Source: Elusimicrobia bacterium GWC2_64_44 (GTDB taxonomy: Bacteria; Elusimicrobiota; Elusimicrobia; Elusimicrobiales; UBA9959). Taken from it: DNA of 64,000 bases. Positions 52,226 through 60,121 of this stretch are shown here, piece after piece. The notes beneath the pieces are model-generated. The model did not search any database and was not told where the DNA came from. It was given only the letters and a program-made list of their open reading frames with translations. How positions within the stretch are numbered: position 1 is the first letter of the stretch; each line of letters starts with the position of its first letter. The DNA lies in the NCBI GenBank assembly GCA_001799845.1, contig MGUG01000007.1, positions 59,943 through 123,942 on the forward strand, in the 5' to 3' direction. Position numbers and translations under genes: made by a program.

Positions 52226-53536
52226 GTGAAACGACCCGCGCTTATAGCAGTTTCCGCCGCGGCCGCCGCCCTTTTTGCGGCGCCGCCCGCGCGCGCCACC
52301 AAGCTGGACCTGTCCTCCAACGTCGAGATAAAAGCCGCCAACTACCAGCACCTCATTTACGGCAACCAGCGCCTGTCGCAGCCGCTGCTCGTCGAGAACG
52401 CCACGCTGGGCTTCGTCATCAAGAACATCAAGCTCGAGAAAACGCAGGACACCACGATGGACGTGGGCATAGTGCTGCAGAGCGTGGGCGTGGGCGCCTC
52501 CACCGGCACCGCGCTGGCCCCGCAGTTCGCCGAGGCCGCCGCGCGCCTGCCCAACTACACCGGCACGCCGTTCCTGCACGCGGCCTATGTCCGGATCTAC
52601 AAATTCCTGCGCCCCAACGTCACCGCCACCATCGGGCGGCAGGACTTCACGCTGGGCCAGGGCATCACCCTCTCCGGCGGCGACCTGGGCCTCTCCGGCG
52701 GGCGGCTGGAGATAGAGAACGCCTTCCGGCGCGTCAAGGCGGACCTGTTCGTCTTCAGGCCCTTCCTGACGGACCGCTTCATCAAGGTGTACGGCGGCAC
52801 GGCCTATTACCCGGCGGCCGAGGGCCTGTGGCAGGTCTACCATTTCTGGGAGAAGGACGACGGCGCCTCGCAGGACATCCTGTTCAACACGCTGTCGAGG
52901 ACCAAGAAGTTCACCGGCGTCCGCTACTTCCTCAGCCAGAAGCAGCTTTCCTTCGACGGCGAGGCCGTGGTGCAGCGAGGCGAGGCCAAGCTGGCGGGGG
53001 GCGGCACCGGCAAGTACGAGGCGCACGCCTTCATGCTCAAGGGCGCCTGGAACCAGGACGTGGCCTTCTTCGGGCCGTCCCGGCTGCGGCTGGGCTACGG
53101 CCGCTCTTCGGGCAACCCCGGGGCCGCATCCTCCACCGACAAAGCTTTCTTCCCGGCCTTCGGCGGCAAGTTCAGCGGCCTGGAGCGCAAGGGCTACGGC
53201 GCCATAGCAGGGGCCACCCTCTACGACATGGCCAAGACCTCGGGCACCCTCAACGGCATGCCCACCGGCGTGTCCGGCCTGAACGTCATCAATATCGGCG
53301 CCGACCTGCCCTACAAGAAACTGACCATCTCCGCGGACCTCTATAAGTTCCGCGCCTCCAAAAACGCAGCCGACGGCTCCCTGCAGATAGCCAGCGAGCT
53401 GGACCTGAAGGCTACCTACCCGATGGGGGAGAATCTGCACATAAACGCCGTTTACGCCATTTTCACCCCGTTAGGCCTGTACCCCCAGAGCGGGCCGGTG
53501 AAACTCGTGTACGGGGCCATCTCGGCCAAATTCTGA
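52226..53536 (+). CDS. Outer-membrane beta-barrel protein (alginate-export-like)
   Basis: 436 residues from the GTG at 52226. Signal peptide MKRPALIAVSAAAAALFAAPPARA. The mature part has barrel-type strands (NVTATIGRQDFTLGQGITLSGGDLG, ADLFVFRPFLTDRFIKVYGGTAYY, LRLGYGRSSGN) and ends in ISAKF with terminal Phe. GRQDFTLGQG and the overall pattern resemble alginate-export/OprD-like barrels; this is a weak subfamily call. TATAAT (52213-52218) ends 7 nt before the GTG with no ribosome-binding site, so it should be leaderless. An upstream TTG extension would cover this -10 and is rejected. Confidence 0.8.
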   Translation: MKRPALIAVSAAAAALFAAPPARATKLDLSSNVEIKAANYQHLIYGNQRLSQPLLVENATLGFVIKNIKLEKTQDTTMDVGIVLQSVGVGASTGTALAPQFAEAAARLPNYTGTPFLHAAYVRIYKFLRPNVTATIGRQDFTLGQGITLSGGDLGLSGGRLEIENAFRRVKADLFVFRPFLTDRFIKVYGGTAYYPAAEGLWQVYHFWEKDDGASQDILFNTLSRTKKFTGVRYFLSQKQLSFDGEAVVQRGEAKLAGGGTGKYEAHAFMLKGAWNQDVAFFGPSRLRLGYGRSSGNPGAASSTDKAFFPAFGGKFSGLERKGYGAIAGATLYDMAKTSGTLNGMPTGVSGLNVINIGADLPYKKLTISADLYKFRASKNAADGSLQIASELDLKATYPMGENLHINAVYAIFTPLGLYPQSGPVKLVYGAISAKF

Positions 53537-53605
53537 CGCAGCCGTCAAGGCTTCGTTAATTTTTCACCATAAACGCGGTTTTTACAGATAAAATAGCGCT
53601 TTTTC

Positions 53606-53632
53606 ACCGGCCTCTGGCCGGTTCTTCATTTG
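53606..53632 (+). terminator. Intrinsic terminator
   Basis: ACCGGCC (53606-53612), TCT loop, GGCCGGT (53616-53622), then TCTTCATTT. Confidence 0.75.
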
Positions 53633-53959
53633 TGCCGGTATGATGACTGGAACAGGGGAGGGGGGATGGAAAAGCCAAAACCGGGCCAGGGGTGGGGGGG
53701 AGGGAAGGTGTTTTTGGGTACTCCTCCCCCCGCCAAAAACGCAAAAAAAGCCCAAAGATCATCCCTAAAGCTTGCAGAAATCCGTATAAAAGCTGTCAAA
53801 GATAGGCCTTACAGCCCTGGAAACCCTTGAAATCAGGCAGAAAACAGGCAATAAGCAGCCTGAAAAGCCGGGATCCGGGGCGATTTATTCAGACAAACGG
53901 TTCAGTTCTGTCGGCAGGCGCAGCCGGGCGATCCTGTCGATAAGTTGTTCACAGGTTAT
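53633..53959 (+). other. Non-coding region with G-rich hairpin and G-quadruplex motif
   Basis: No convincing gene was found. G runs at 53683-85, 53689-92, 53694-700 and 53702-04 satisfy the G-quadruplex pattern. GGGGGGAGG (53695-53703) can instead pair with CCTCCCCCC (53723-53731). Downstream, 53941-53970 has DnaA-box-like words TTGTTCACA and TTATCAACA, each one base off consensus. Confidence 0.5.
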
Positions 53960-54040
53960 CAACATATGTTGACATATGCTCGCCATATAACTGCCATATA
54001 TTGACATATGATGGTTTATATGCTATACTATTGACATATA
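53960..54040 (+). promoter_or_regulatory. Helically phased CATAT array with embedded promoter
   Basis: CATAT begins at 53963, 53973, 53984, 53995, 54005 and 54035: steps of 10, 11, 11 and 10 bp, then 30 bp, all whole helical turns. Within these, TTGACATAT occurs at 53969, 54001 and 54031, and CAACATATGTTG (53960-53971) is a perfect palindrome. The promoter TTGACA (54001-54006), 17-nt spacer, TATACT (54024-54029) is built into the array. Protein bound to the array would therefore touch -35 and the start site of the gene at 54102. Confidence 0.7.
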
Positions 54041-54101
54041 GGCACTATTAATAGCCGGACAAGAGTCTGGCCAGACGTAAAAACACCACAGAAGACCCCT
54101 T

Positions 54102-54599
54102 ATGAACTACAAACTCAGGATAAAGCACCCGTCTGGAGCCGAATTCGAGGCCGAAGGCCCCGCGGAGTTCATATTAAGCGAAAAAGAAGGCTTCCTAAAG
54201 GCGCTGCCGGCCAAAGAAAACACCGAAAAAGACGCGGCAAGACCCTCCAGAGAGCCCAAAGAGCAGGGCAGGGAGCCGGATTGGGCAGCCCTGGCAGACA
54301 CAAAAAACGGCCTAACCACCCTAAAGAACAAGCATTTAGGAGTAAAAGCGGGCACCGCCGCCCTGCTGCTGCTGGCCGCCGAATACCAGCTAAGCGGCAG
54401 CCGGGAACTCAGCGCAATAAGCCTGTCCAGGGCTGTAAAAGCCTCCGGCTATGCCCCGGAAAGACTGGACCGGACGCTCACAAAAGCCCTGAAAGAAGGG
54501 CTGCTGAAGGCCTCCGGAACCAAGCGAAACAGGAGCTACGAGATAACCGATCGCGGCCTGGAGATGGCCTGGATTGAGGCCAGAAAGCTCAACACCTGA
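54102..54599 (+). CDS. Small protein with winged-helix-like C-terminal domain, putative regulator
   Basis: 165 residues. Residues 1-35 form a short strand/helix module (YKLRIKHPSGAEFEAEGPAEFI). A charged linker rich in Lys, Glu and Pro spans about 36-75. Residues ~80-165 look like a winged helix: an Ala/Leu helix (GTAALLLLAAEYQL), ISLSRAVKASGYAPERLDRTLTKALKEGLLKASG, then a wing-like NRSYEITDRGLEMAWIEA, as in MarR/PadR-type folds. No named family was recognised. Lower GC than its neighbours. It has its own promoter inside the CATAT array, so autoregulation is the simplest idea. Confidence 0.65.
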   Translation: MNYKLRIKHPSGAEFEAEGPAEFILSEKEGFLKALPAKENTEKDAARPSREPKEQGREPDWAALADTKNGLTTLKNKHLGVKAGTAALLLLAAEYQLSGSRELSAISLSRAVKASGYAPERLDRTLTKALKEGLLKASGTKRNRSYEITDRGLEMAWIEARKLNT

Positions 54600-55011
54600 C
54601 AATTCGGCAACCGGCAGACAGCTAGACCGCAAGACAGCAGACAGCCAGAGAACCAGGCAACCTGGCAGCTCAGCGACCCAACAGCCCGCAAGAGATCCGG
54701 CAGGCGCCGCGGCCAGAGAAGCAGCGCCGCAGCCAAAATACCACAAAACAGCCAGAAACACCCTGAAGATGGCGCAGCCTCGCGCCCTCTGGAGATAACT
54801 TACGATAAGATATATTATGTTAACTTAACAATCCCACCACAGGATGGCGCCACACCGAGAACCGCAATAAACATTTTTCAAATAGCTCTTGTTTTATAAG
54901 CATTATTTGCCATTAACTAACACCGTTTGTAGCATTTATTAACTAGCAGCGTTTCCGCTCCCCAGCCAGCGAGTTCAGGCCGAAGCTTCAGATCCGAATT
55001 TTCAAAAATCA

Positions 55012-55143
55012 GCCAACTTTTTAAAAACGCAAAACCCGGAAACAGGCAAAACTCGGCAAAACCGGCCCAGGTCGCAAATACCATCAGGAGCCCAAAAAGC
55101 CAGGAGAAACAGGAAACTGAAAAGTTGCCAACTTTTTAAAAAC
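55012..55143 (+). repeat. 17-bp direct repeat pair
   Basis: GCCAACTTTTTAAAAAC occurs exactly at 55012-55028 and 55127-55143. The second copy extends into the near-palindrome AAAAGTTG-C-CAACTTTT (55120-55136). Confidence 0.75.
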
Positions 55144-55454
55144 CCGGAGAGGGGGTCCAAGGGCAAGACAGGGCCAGGGCATGGCCAGGGCAGCCATAGA
55201 GGCCCCGGATCCCCCCTCCCCTCTATATACCTTACAGAAGGGCCCTGGAGACCCCCAAAAGGCCTAAAAAACAGGCTGATTTTGCCATTTTAGGAATACC
55301 ATGAAGCCTGGAAAGGGCCAGGAAGGGGGCCTCCGGTCATTTCTGAGAGCTTAGCGAAAATACCATGAAGAGGCTCAGAGCACCCATGAGGGCCGCTCAG
55401 GAGCTCTGAAAGAGACCAGGAAGATTTTACGGGGAGAAAACCGGGGAGGGAAAA

Positions 55455-55500
55455 CACCACAAAAAGAGAGGTGCGGCGCCAGAGGTTCCTCTTTGTGGTG
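55455..55500 (+). repeat. Long stem-loop (inverted repeat)
   Basis: CACCACAAAAAGAG (55455-55468) pairs with CTCTTTGTGGTG (55489-55500), 12 bp with a 2-nt bulge, and the loop contains the palindrome GGCGCC. There is no T tract, so it is not a standard terminator. Confidence 0.65.
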
Positions 55501-55789
55501 GACCAGGGGAGAAAAGCTACGCTTGGAAAGCCCAAAAACAGCCAAAAGTCGGCGATCAGCGGACACAAAGCGGGTCAGCAAAGTCACCGGACATCAAAAT
55601 ACCGCCAAAACAGCCGCTTTTTCCACTTTAGGGGAATTTTGTGGCGGCTTGGCGGCTGCTTGCCTGCCGGTAAGGCGGCAAAATAGCGCCAGACCGCTAT
55701 TTCCCCCCGCCAAGGCGGTGAAAATGGCGTTAAAGCGGATATTTTTGCTATTTACGACCCCACCCTGGCTCTTTTAAGGCGTCGGAGGG

Positions 55790-56065
55790 TCATCGGCGGT
55801 AGGAAATGACTATCGCGGGTATTATCAGCAGGTAGCCGGCCAGCAGGCAGACTGGCGCAGCCACGGCCCAGGCGTTCTGGCCGCCCGGGTCGACTTTATG
55901 CAGCATGGCGTAGCCGGAAATTATCAGGGCTATGGCGAGAAGCCATAACGGCAAGGCTTTGCGCGGCTCTCCCCCCTCTCCCTGCCCGTCGTCGAACGCG
56001 GGCCGGCTTTCCGGGGACGGCCCCGGAGCGGCGGAAGGCTTTCTTTTGGCGCTTTTCTTTGCCAT
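55790..56065 (-). CDS. Small two-helix membrane protein, unknown
   Basis: 91 residues. A basic, Pro/Ser-rich N-terminus (MAKKSAKRKPSAAPGPSPES) is followed by two hydrophobic helices at about 38-55 (PLWLLAIALIISGYAML) and 66-88 (AWAVAAPVCLLAGYLLIIPA). The protein ends in SYRR. No family was recognised. It follows the HEAT-repeat gene on the same strand after 48 nt and may be in its transcript. It is short, but the two clean helices and compatible codon usage favour a real gene. Confidence 0.6.
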   Translation of the reverse strand: MAKKSAKRKPSAAPGPSPESRPAFDDGQGEGGEPRKALPLWLLAIALIISGYAMLHKVDPGGQNAWAVAAPVCLLAGYLLIIPAIVISYRR

Positions 56066-56113
56066 GGATCGGCGTGCGCGCGGCCCGCCAGTGCGGGCCG
56101 GCTGCGGCGCAGC

Positions 56114-57244
56114 CTACTTCGGCTGTGTCTTGAGCTTGAGGGCGAGGCGCTGGCGGGTAAAGTCCAGCATGTTCTTCCTGGCGGGATCGGTCTCGGAGGT
56201 GATAGCTTCCTCGATGAACTGCAGGCTGCGCGCGTCGCCGACGGCGGCTATGACGTTAAGAGCCTGGCTGCGCAGGCTGATCTCCTGGGAGCGCACAAAT
56301 TCGTACGCGGTCATCAGGCCGTCGTTCATCTCCATGCGCGCCAGCGCCATGGCCGCCGCTATGCGGACCTGGGCCGTCTCGGCCTTGTCCAGCAGCTTTA
56401 CCAGCGCAGGGGCGGAGGACTGGTCGCCGATGGAGCCGAGGGCTTTTATGGCCTCTATCCTGGCGTACGGATCTGCGTCGTTAAGAGCGGCCGCTATCGG
56501 ACCGGCGGCCTTCTTGGACTGGAACTGGCCCAGCGCGGCTATGGCACCCCGGCGCAGGTTGACGTCTTCCGACGAGAGCAGAGCTATAATGTCGTCCTCG
56601 GCCGCCTTGTAGCCGAGCACACCCAGCGTGTGCAGCACGGCATAGCGTACCGACGGCTGTGAGTCCTTGAGCGCCTTGGCCAGCGCCGGGCCGGTGCCCT
56701 GGTCCATAATGTAGGACAGCGAGATGGCCGCCTGCTGGCGCACGGCGGGGTCGGCGTCCTTCGCCAGCAGTTCCGCCAGCTTGGGGGCGGCCTCACGCCA
56801 ATTGAGCATGCCCAGCGCGTCCGCCGCGGCCTGGCGCACCTGGGGAGTCGCGTCTGAAAGGGCGGCCATCAGCGCGGGGGCAGCCTTGGGATCGCGCTTC
56901 TGCGCCAGGAAATCCGCCGCCTGGCGGCGCTCGGTAGGCTCCTTGGATTTTAGTTTAGCCAGCGCGTCCTCGAAAGGATCCGCGGGGGCAGCGGCCGCTG
57001 CAGGGGCCGGGGCAGGCGCCTGGGCAGGGGCCGCCTTGGCGGGCGCCTTAGCGGCGGGCTTGGCGGCAGGCTTGGCGGCAGGCTTGGCGGCGGGCTTGGC
57101 GGCGGGCTTGGCGGCGGGCTTGGCCGCTGCCGGCTTCTTGGCGGCCGGCTGGGCGGGTTTGTCGGTTGCGGTCTGCGCGCCAGCGAAGGCGGCCGCCGCG
57201 AAAATGAGGGTGACTGCAAAAGACACTTTTTTCATGTTCTTCAT
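56114..57244 (-). CDS. Exported HEAT-repeat protein with AKPA-repeat linker
   Basis: 376 residues. Signal peptide MKNMKKVSFAVTLIFAAAAFAGAQ, then a low-complexity Ala/Lys/Pro linker (about residues 30-90) encoded by 12-bp tandem repeats. Seven or eight HEAT/PBS-lyase-like repeats follow (PQVRQAAADALGMLNWREAAPKLAELL, PAVRQQAAISLSYIMD, PYARIEAIKALGSIGDQSSAPALVKLL). HEAT arrays are protein-binding scaffolds, so a periplasmic adaptor role is likely, with partner unknown. The gene for the peptidase-barrel fusion lies 25 nt upstream and is probably co-transcribed. Confidence 0.85.
   Translation of the reverse strand: MKNMKKVSFAVTLIFAAAAFAGAQTATDKPAQPAAKKPAAAKPAAKPAAKPAAKPAAKPAAKPAAKAPAKAAPAQAPAPAPAAAAAPADPFEDALAKLKSKEPTERRQAADFLAQKRDPKAAPALMAALSDATPQVRQAAADALGMLNWREAAPKLAELLAKDADPAVRQQAAISLSYIMDQGTGPALAKALKDSQPSVRYAVLHTLGVLGYKAAEDDIIALLSSEDVNLRRGAIAALGQFQSKKAAGPIAAALNDADPYARIEAIKALGSIGDQSSAPALVKLLDKAETAQVRIAAAMALARMEMNDGLMTAYEFVRSQEISLRSQALNVIAAVGDARSLQFIEEAITSETDPARKNMLDFTRQRLALKLKTQPK
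57051..57122 (-). repeat. Six tandem 12-bp repeats (AKPA codons)
   Basis: Six uninterrupted units of GCGGC[G/A]GGCTTG (plus-strand sense) in the linker of the HEAT protein. Units 2 and 3 carry A at the variable position and the rest carry G. This is a likely site of length variation. Confidence 0.9.
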
Positions 57245-57269
57245 AATGGAATTTTAGCAAAAAACGCCG

Positions 57270-60098
57270 CTAGAATAACGGCCCCAGGTAGAAGTAAAAG
57301 ATCTTCCCGCCATCCGAGGTCCGCACCGCGTAATCGAAGCTGAGCACCAGCTGGAAGGCCTGCAGCACGAAAGTGTGCACATTGACGCCGGCCCCTACCG
57401 CGTTCTTGACGCGCGAGGCGCCGAACCCGCGCAGGTCGCCGCTGTCCTCCCAGCCGTAGGCCGAGTCCATGAACAGTTTGCCATAGATGCCTTTAAAGTA
57501 GAAGTCGGGGAACATGAACCACATGTAATAGTTCATGTCCTTGACCAGCGGCACGCGCAATTCGGCGTTGTTGAGGAAGACGCCGGGCTTCTCGTTGAGC
57601 GGGGAGCTGCTGGAGAAGCCGCGCACGCCGCCCAGCCCGCCAAAGTCGAAAGCCCGGCGGTCGCGGCCGGTGCTGCGGCCGGCGATGAAGCGGTTGACGA
57701 AAGCGGCGCGCTTGGACAGCGGGAAATATTTCAGGTACTGCGCCAGGTACACGTCGTACTTTAAATTGCCGCCGGCGCGCTCGCCCGCTGTCAGCCAGGA
57801 CAGCTCGGAGCGGGAGCCGCGCACGGCCGTGAGATAGAGCCCGTCCACGGTGTCGCGGATGAACGAGGTCTGCAGGGCCCGGGTATGCAGGCGCTCGGTG
57901 TAATCTATGTCCCCGTAAACGTTCTTCTCGTTCTTGGACAGCACGAAGGCTTCCACGCGGTGGTGCCGGTCGAACGGCCAGGCCGTGCCGGCGGCGTGCC
58001 GGCCGTAGCTCTTGTCGTACTCCAGCCCGTCGGAGTTGGTGACGCCCTTGTAGGTCAGCGCCGTGGTCTGCAGGAACAGCGGCATGCGCCAGCGGGCGTA
58101 GGAGTAGGCGGCCTGCAGGCTGAGAAAATCGGCGCCGGAATTGTAGTTCAGGAAGAGGTTCACGTTGTGGCGCCCCAGCATGTCGGAGGCCTGCCAGTAG
58201 TTCATCCAGAACAGCCCGCCCGGCGACGAGAACAGGAAGGCCGGGAAGAACAGGTCGGTGGAGGCCTTGAACCGGTAGGGGTTGAAGTCGCCGGTGGAAG
58301 GGCGCACCTCGAACTGGTCGCCGGGGGCCGGGGCTGCGCCCGGCACGGCCTCGTAGAGGAAGTTCTCGTGCGGCGCAGCGTACACGTCCATGCCGCCGCG
58401 CCGGAAAGCGGAGAAATATACCTTAGAGCCGGAGACCGCCGGGGTGAATATGCCGCCCAGGGTGCGGGTCAGGCGGGCGGTTTCGCCGGTTTTTTCGCGC
58501 CTGTAAAGTTCGAAGTCGTAGCCGGCGTCGGAAATGAAATAGACAGCGGACCCATCGGCGGCGAAGACCGGGTCGTAAACGTCGCCGCCAGGGAAGCGGA
58601 TCTCCTGAGGAGCGCCGCCGGGGCGCAGCAGGCACAGGGCCCGCACCGGCGCGGAGGCGCCGGCCACCTCGCAGGAATAGGCCAGGCTTCCGTCGGGCGA
58701 ATAGACCGGGGAAGCCTCGTCCTGCGCGCTGTCGGTCAGCCGGATAACTTCGGCCAGCGGGATCTCCCCCCCGGCCGCCAGGCGCGCCGCCGGCAGCTCG
58801 AAAAGGTCGTTAAAGGCGCCCCGCATGCCGACAAAGACGACCTTGGCGCCGTCGGCCGAGAAGGCCGGCTGGCGCAGTTCCGCGAGCCCCGTTACCGCGG
58901 CGCGCGAGACTTTACCGGTGCCGGGCTGGTAGAGGAAGAGGTACTCGCGGTGGTTCTTCTGGCCGGCGAAGGCCAGGTACTTCCCGTCGGGCGACCAGGC
59001 CAGCGACCGCAGCGGCTTGGTGAAGCGCCCGTAGGGGATATTCTCCGCGCCCGCAGCGAGCGCCGTCAGCCTTTTCTCTTTGCCCGTGGCCAGGTCCCGT
59101 ACGCGTATCTCAGGCGGGTGCCCGGAGCGCGTGGAGAGAAAGGCCACTTTTTTCCCGTCGGGCGAAGGCGCGGGGCTGACGCTGAACTCCGGGATATTGT
59201 CGCTGCCGCTGGTCAGCCGCGCGCCGTAAGTGGTTGGCTCCTGCAGGCGCTCGCTGGCGGCCTCGGCCAGGTATTTCAGCTCCAGGTACTCGGCGAACTT
59301 GGCCTGGAAAGTCTGCAGGTCGGCGCCTATCAGCGGGGTAAGGACCGAGCCGGCGTCGTAGCGGCTGCGGAACAGCTCCAGCATCTTGCGGGGCTTGTCC
59401 GCCCCGTACTGCTCGGCGAGGAAGCGGATGGCCTGGCCGCCAGTCTTGTAGGCCAGGGTGGTCTGGTGGGGCTTGAGGTGAGCGAACTGGTTGAGCCGGT
59501 CCAGCGGGATCAGGCCGCCGGAAAGAACGGCGTCGCGGACGTAGAGCTTCTCCACGGCGTAGTCGGACATCCCGGTCCCGTATTCGGCGATGCCTTCCAT
59601 CATCCAGAGCGGGTAGATGTAAGTCTTGAGGATGCGCGCGCTTTTCCAGAAGCCGTCTATCAGCACGCTGAACTGGAGCTCGTGCGCGAACTCGTGCTCT
59701 ATCACGTCCTTCAGCCAGCCCTTAGAGCCGTCCGACCAGACCATGAAGCGGTCCTTGAAAGGCTCGGTCAGGCCGCCCACCCCGTCGCCGACCTGCGTGA
59801 CGGTGTTCTGCTGCATATCGTTCTGCGTGGCATAGAGGAAAAAAGGGACGCGCTTATCCAGCCCCGGGTTCAGGTCGGCCGCCCCGCGGCGGTAGGCGTC
59901 CTCCAGCACGCCGGAAGCGTAGAACAGCCAGGGCTCCGACTCGGCGTAGTAGTGGATGTCGAAGTGAGAAGTAGCGTAGACCTTCCAGTCGAAGTCCCGG
60001 ACGATGACCCGGTTCTCGTCAGCGGCCAGCGCGGGAGCGCTGGCCAGCAGCGCCAGCAGGGCGGCGGACAGGAGTTTCTGTGGGCGGAAAATTTTCAT
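57270..60098 (-). CDS. Fusion of zinc metallopeptidase, beta-propeller and outer-membrane barrel
   Basis: 942 residues. Signal peptide MKIFRPQKLLSAALLALLASAPALA. Residues ~30-280 are a gluzincin-like peptidase with zinc motif H135-E136-F-A-H139 and a probable third ligand E168 in LWMMEGIAEYG. Residues ~300-600 are TolB/WD40-type propeller repeats (VSPAPSPDGKKVAFLST, LAWSPDGKYLAFAG, PVYSPDGSLAYSC). Residues ~620-942 form a BamA/Omp85-like surface-antigen barrel with GGLGGVRGFSSSSPL and a C-terminal YLGPLF. It should sit in the outer membrane with the peptidase in the periplasm. Substrate unknown. Confidence 0.85.
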   Translation of the reverse strand: MKIFRPQKLLSAALLALLASAPALAADENRVIVRDFDWKVYATSHFDIHYYAESEPWLFYASGVLEDAYRRGAADLNPGLDKRVPFFLYATQNDMQQNTVTQVGDGVGGLTEPFKDRFMVWSDGSKGWLKDVIEHEFAHELQFSVLIDGFWKSARILKTYIYPLWMMEGIAEYGTGMSDYAVEKLYVRDAVLSGGLIPLDRLNQFAHLKPHQTTLAYKTGGQAIRFLAEQYGADKPRKMLELFRSRYDAGSVLTPLIGADLQTFQAKFAEYLELKYLAEAASERLQEPTTYGARLTSGSDNIPEFSVSPAPSPDGKKVAFLSTRSGHPPEIRVRDLATGKEKRLTALAAGAENIPYGRFTKPLRSLAWSPDGKYLAFAGQKNHREYLFLYQPGTGKVSRAAVTGLAELRQPAFSADGAKVVFVGMRGAFNDLFELPAARLAAGGEIPLAEVIRLTDSAQDEASPVYSPDGSLAYSCEVAGASAPVRALCLLRPGGAPQEIRFPGGDVYDPVFAADGSAVYFISDAGYDFELYRREKTGETARLTRTLGGIFTPAVSGSKVYFSAFRRGGMDVYAAPHENFLYEAVPGAAPAPGDQFEVRPSTGDFNPYRFKASTDLFFPAFLFSSPGGLFWMNYWQASDMLGRHNVNLFLNYNSGADFLSLQAAYSYARWRMPLFLQTTALTYKGVTNSDGLEYDKSYGRHAAGTAWPFDRHHRVEAFVLSKNEKNVYGDIDYTERLHTRALQTSFIRDTVDGLYLTAVRGSRSELSWLTAGERAGGNLKYDVYLAQYLKYFPLSKRAAFVNRFIAGRSTGRDRRAFDFGGLGGVRGFSSSSPLNEKPGVFLNNAELRVPLVKDMNYYMWFMFPDFYFKGIYGKLFMDSAYGWEDSGDLRGFGASRVKNAVGAGVNVHTFVLQAFQLVLSFDYAVRTSDGGKIFYFYLGPLF

Positions 60099-60121
60099 CG
60101 AGGCGGTGGGCGCCCCCGGCG

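Larger units (their letters stand above)
54600..55789. other. 1.2 kb non-coding, repeat-rich, T-poor region
   Basis: No reading frame here has a plausible start, codon use or similarity. The plus strand is strongly A/G/C biased over long stretches (for example 55029-55125) while shorter pieces are AT-rich (54800-54950). Recurring words include AGACAGC (54615-54650), AAATACC at 54736, 55076 and 55597, and AATACCATGAAG at 55295 and 55359. Inverted repeats include AAATAGCG/CGCTATTT (55681-55702). It could be an eroded element, an RNA gene or a regulatory/replication locus. Confidence 0.5.

Noticed and set aside
53630..53830. A 66-residue frame in the gap after the second barrel gene
   Set aside because: It runs through the G-rich hairpin, lacks a ribosome-binding site and has no recognisable protein features.
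53945..53968. Chromosomal oriC suggested by DnaA-box-like words
   Set aside because: Only two boxes, each with a mismatch, and no dnaA, dnaN or other origin-linked gene is nearby. Kept only as an alternative explanation for the CATAT array.
54574..54798. A 74-residue frame overlapping the end of the 54102 gene
   Set aside because: Low-complexity Gln/Arg/Ala/Pro translation of a repeated AGACAGC-type sequence; no start signal.
54600..55789. CRISPR array
   Set aside because: Repeats are short, unequal in length and irregularly spaced, and no cas genes are present.
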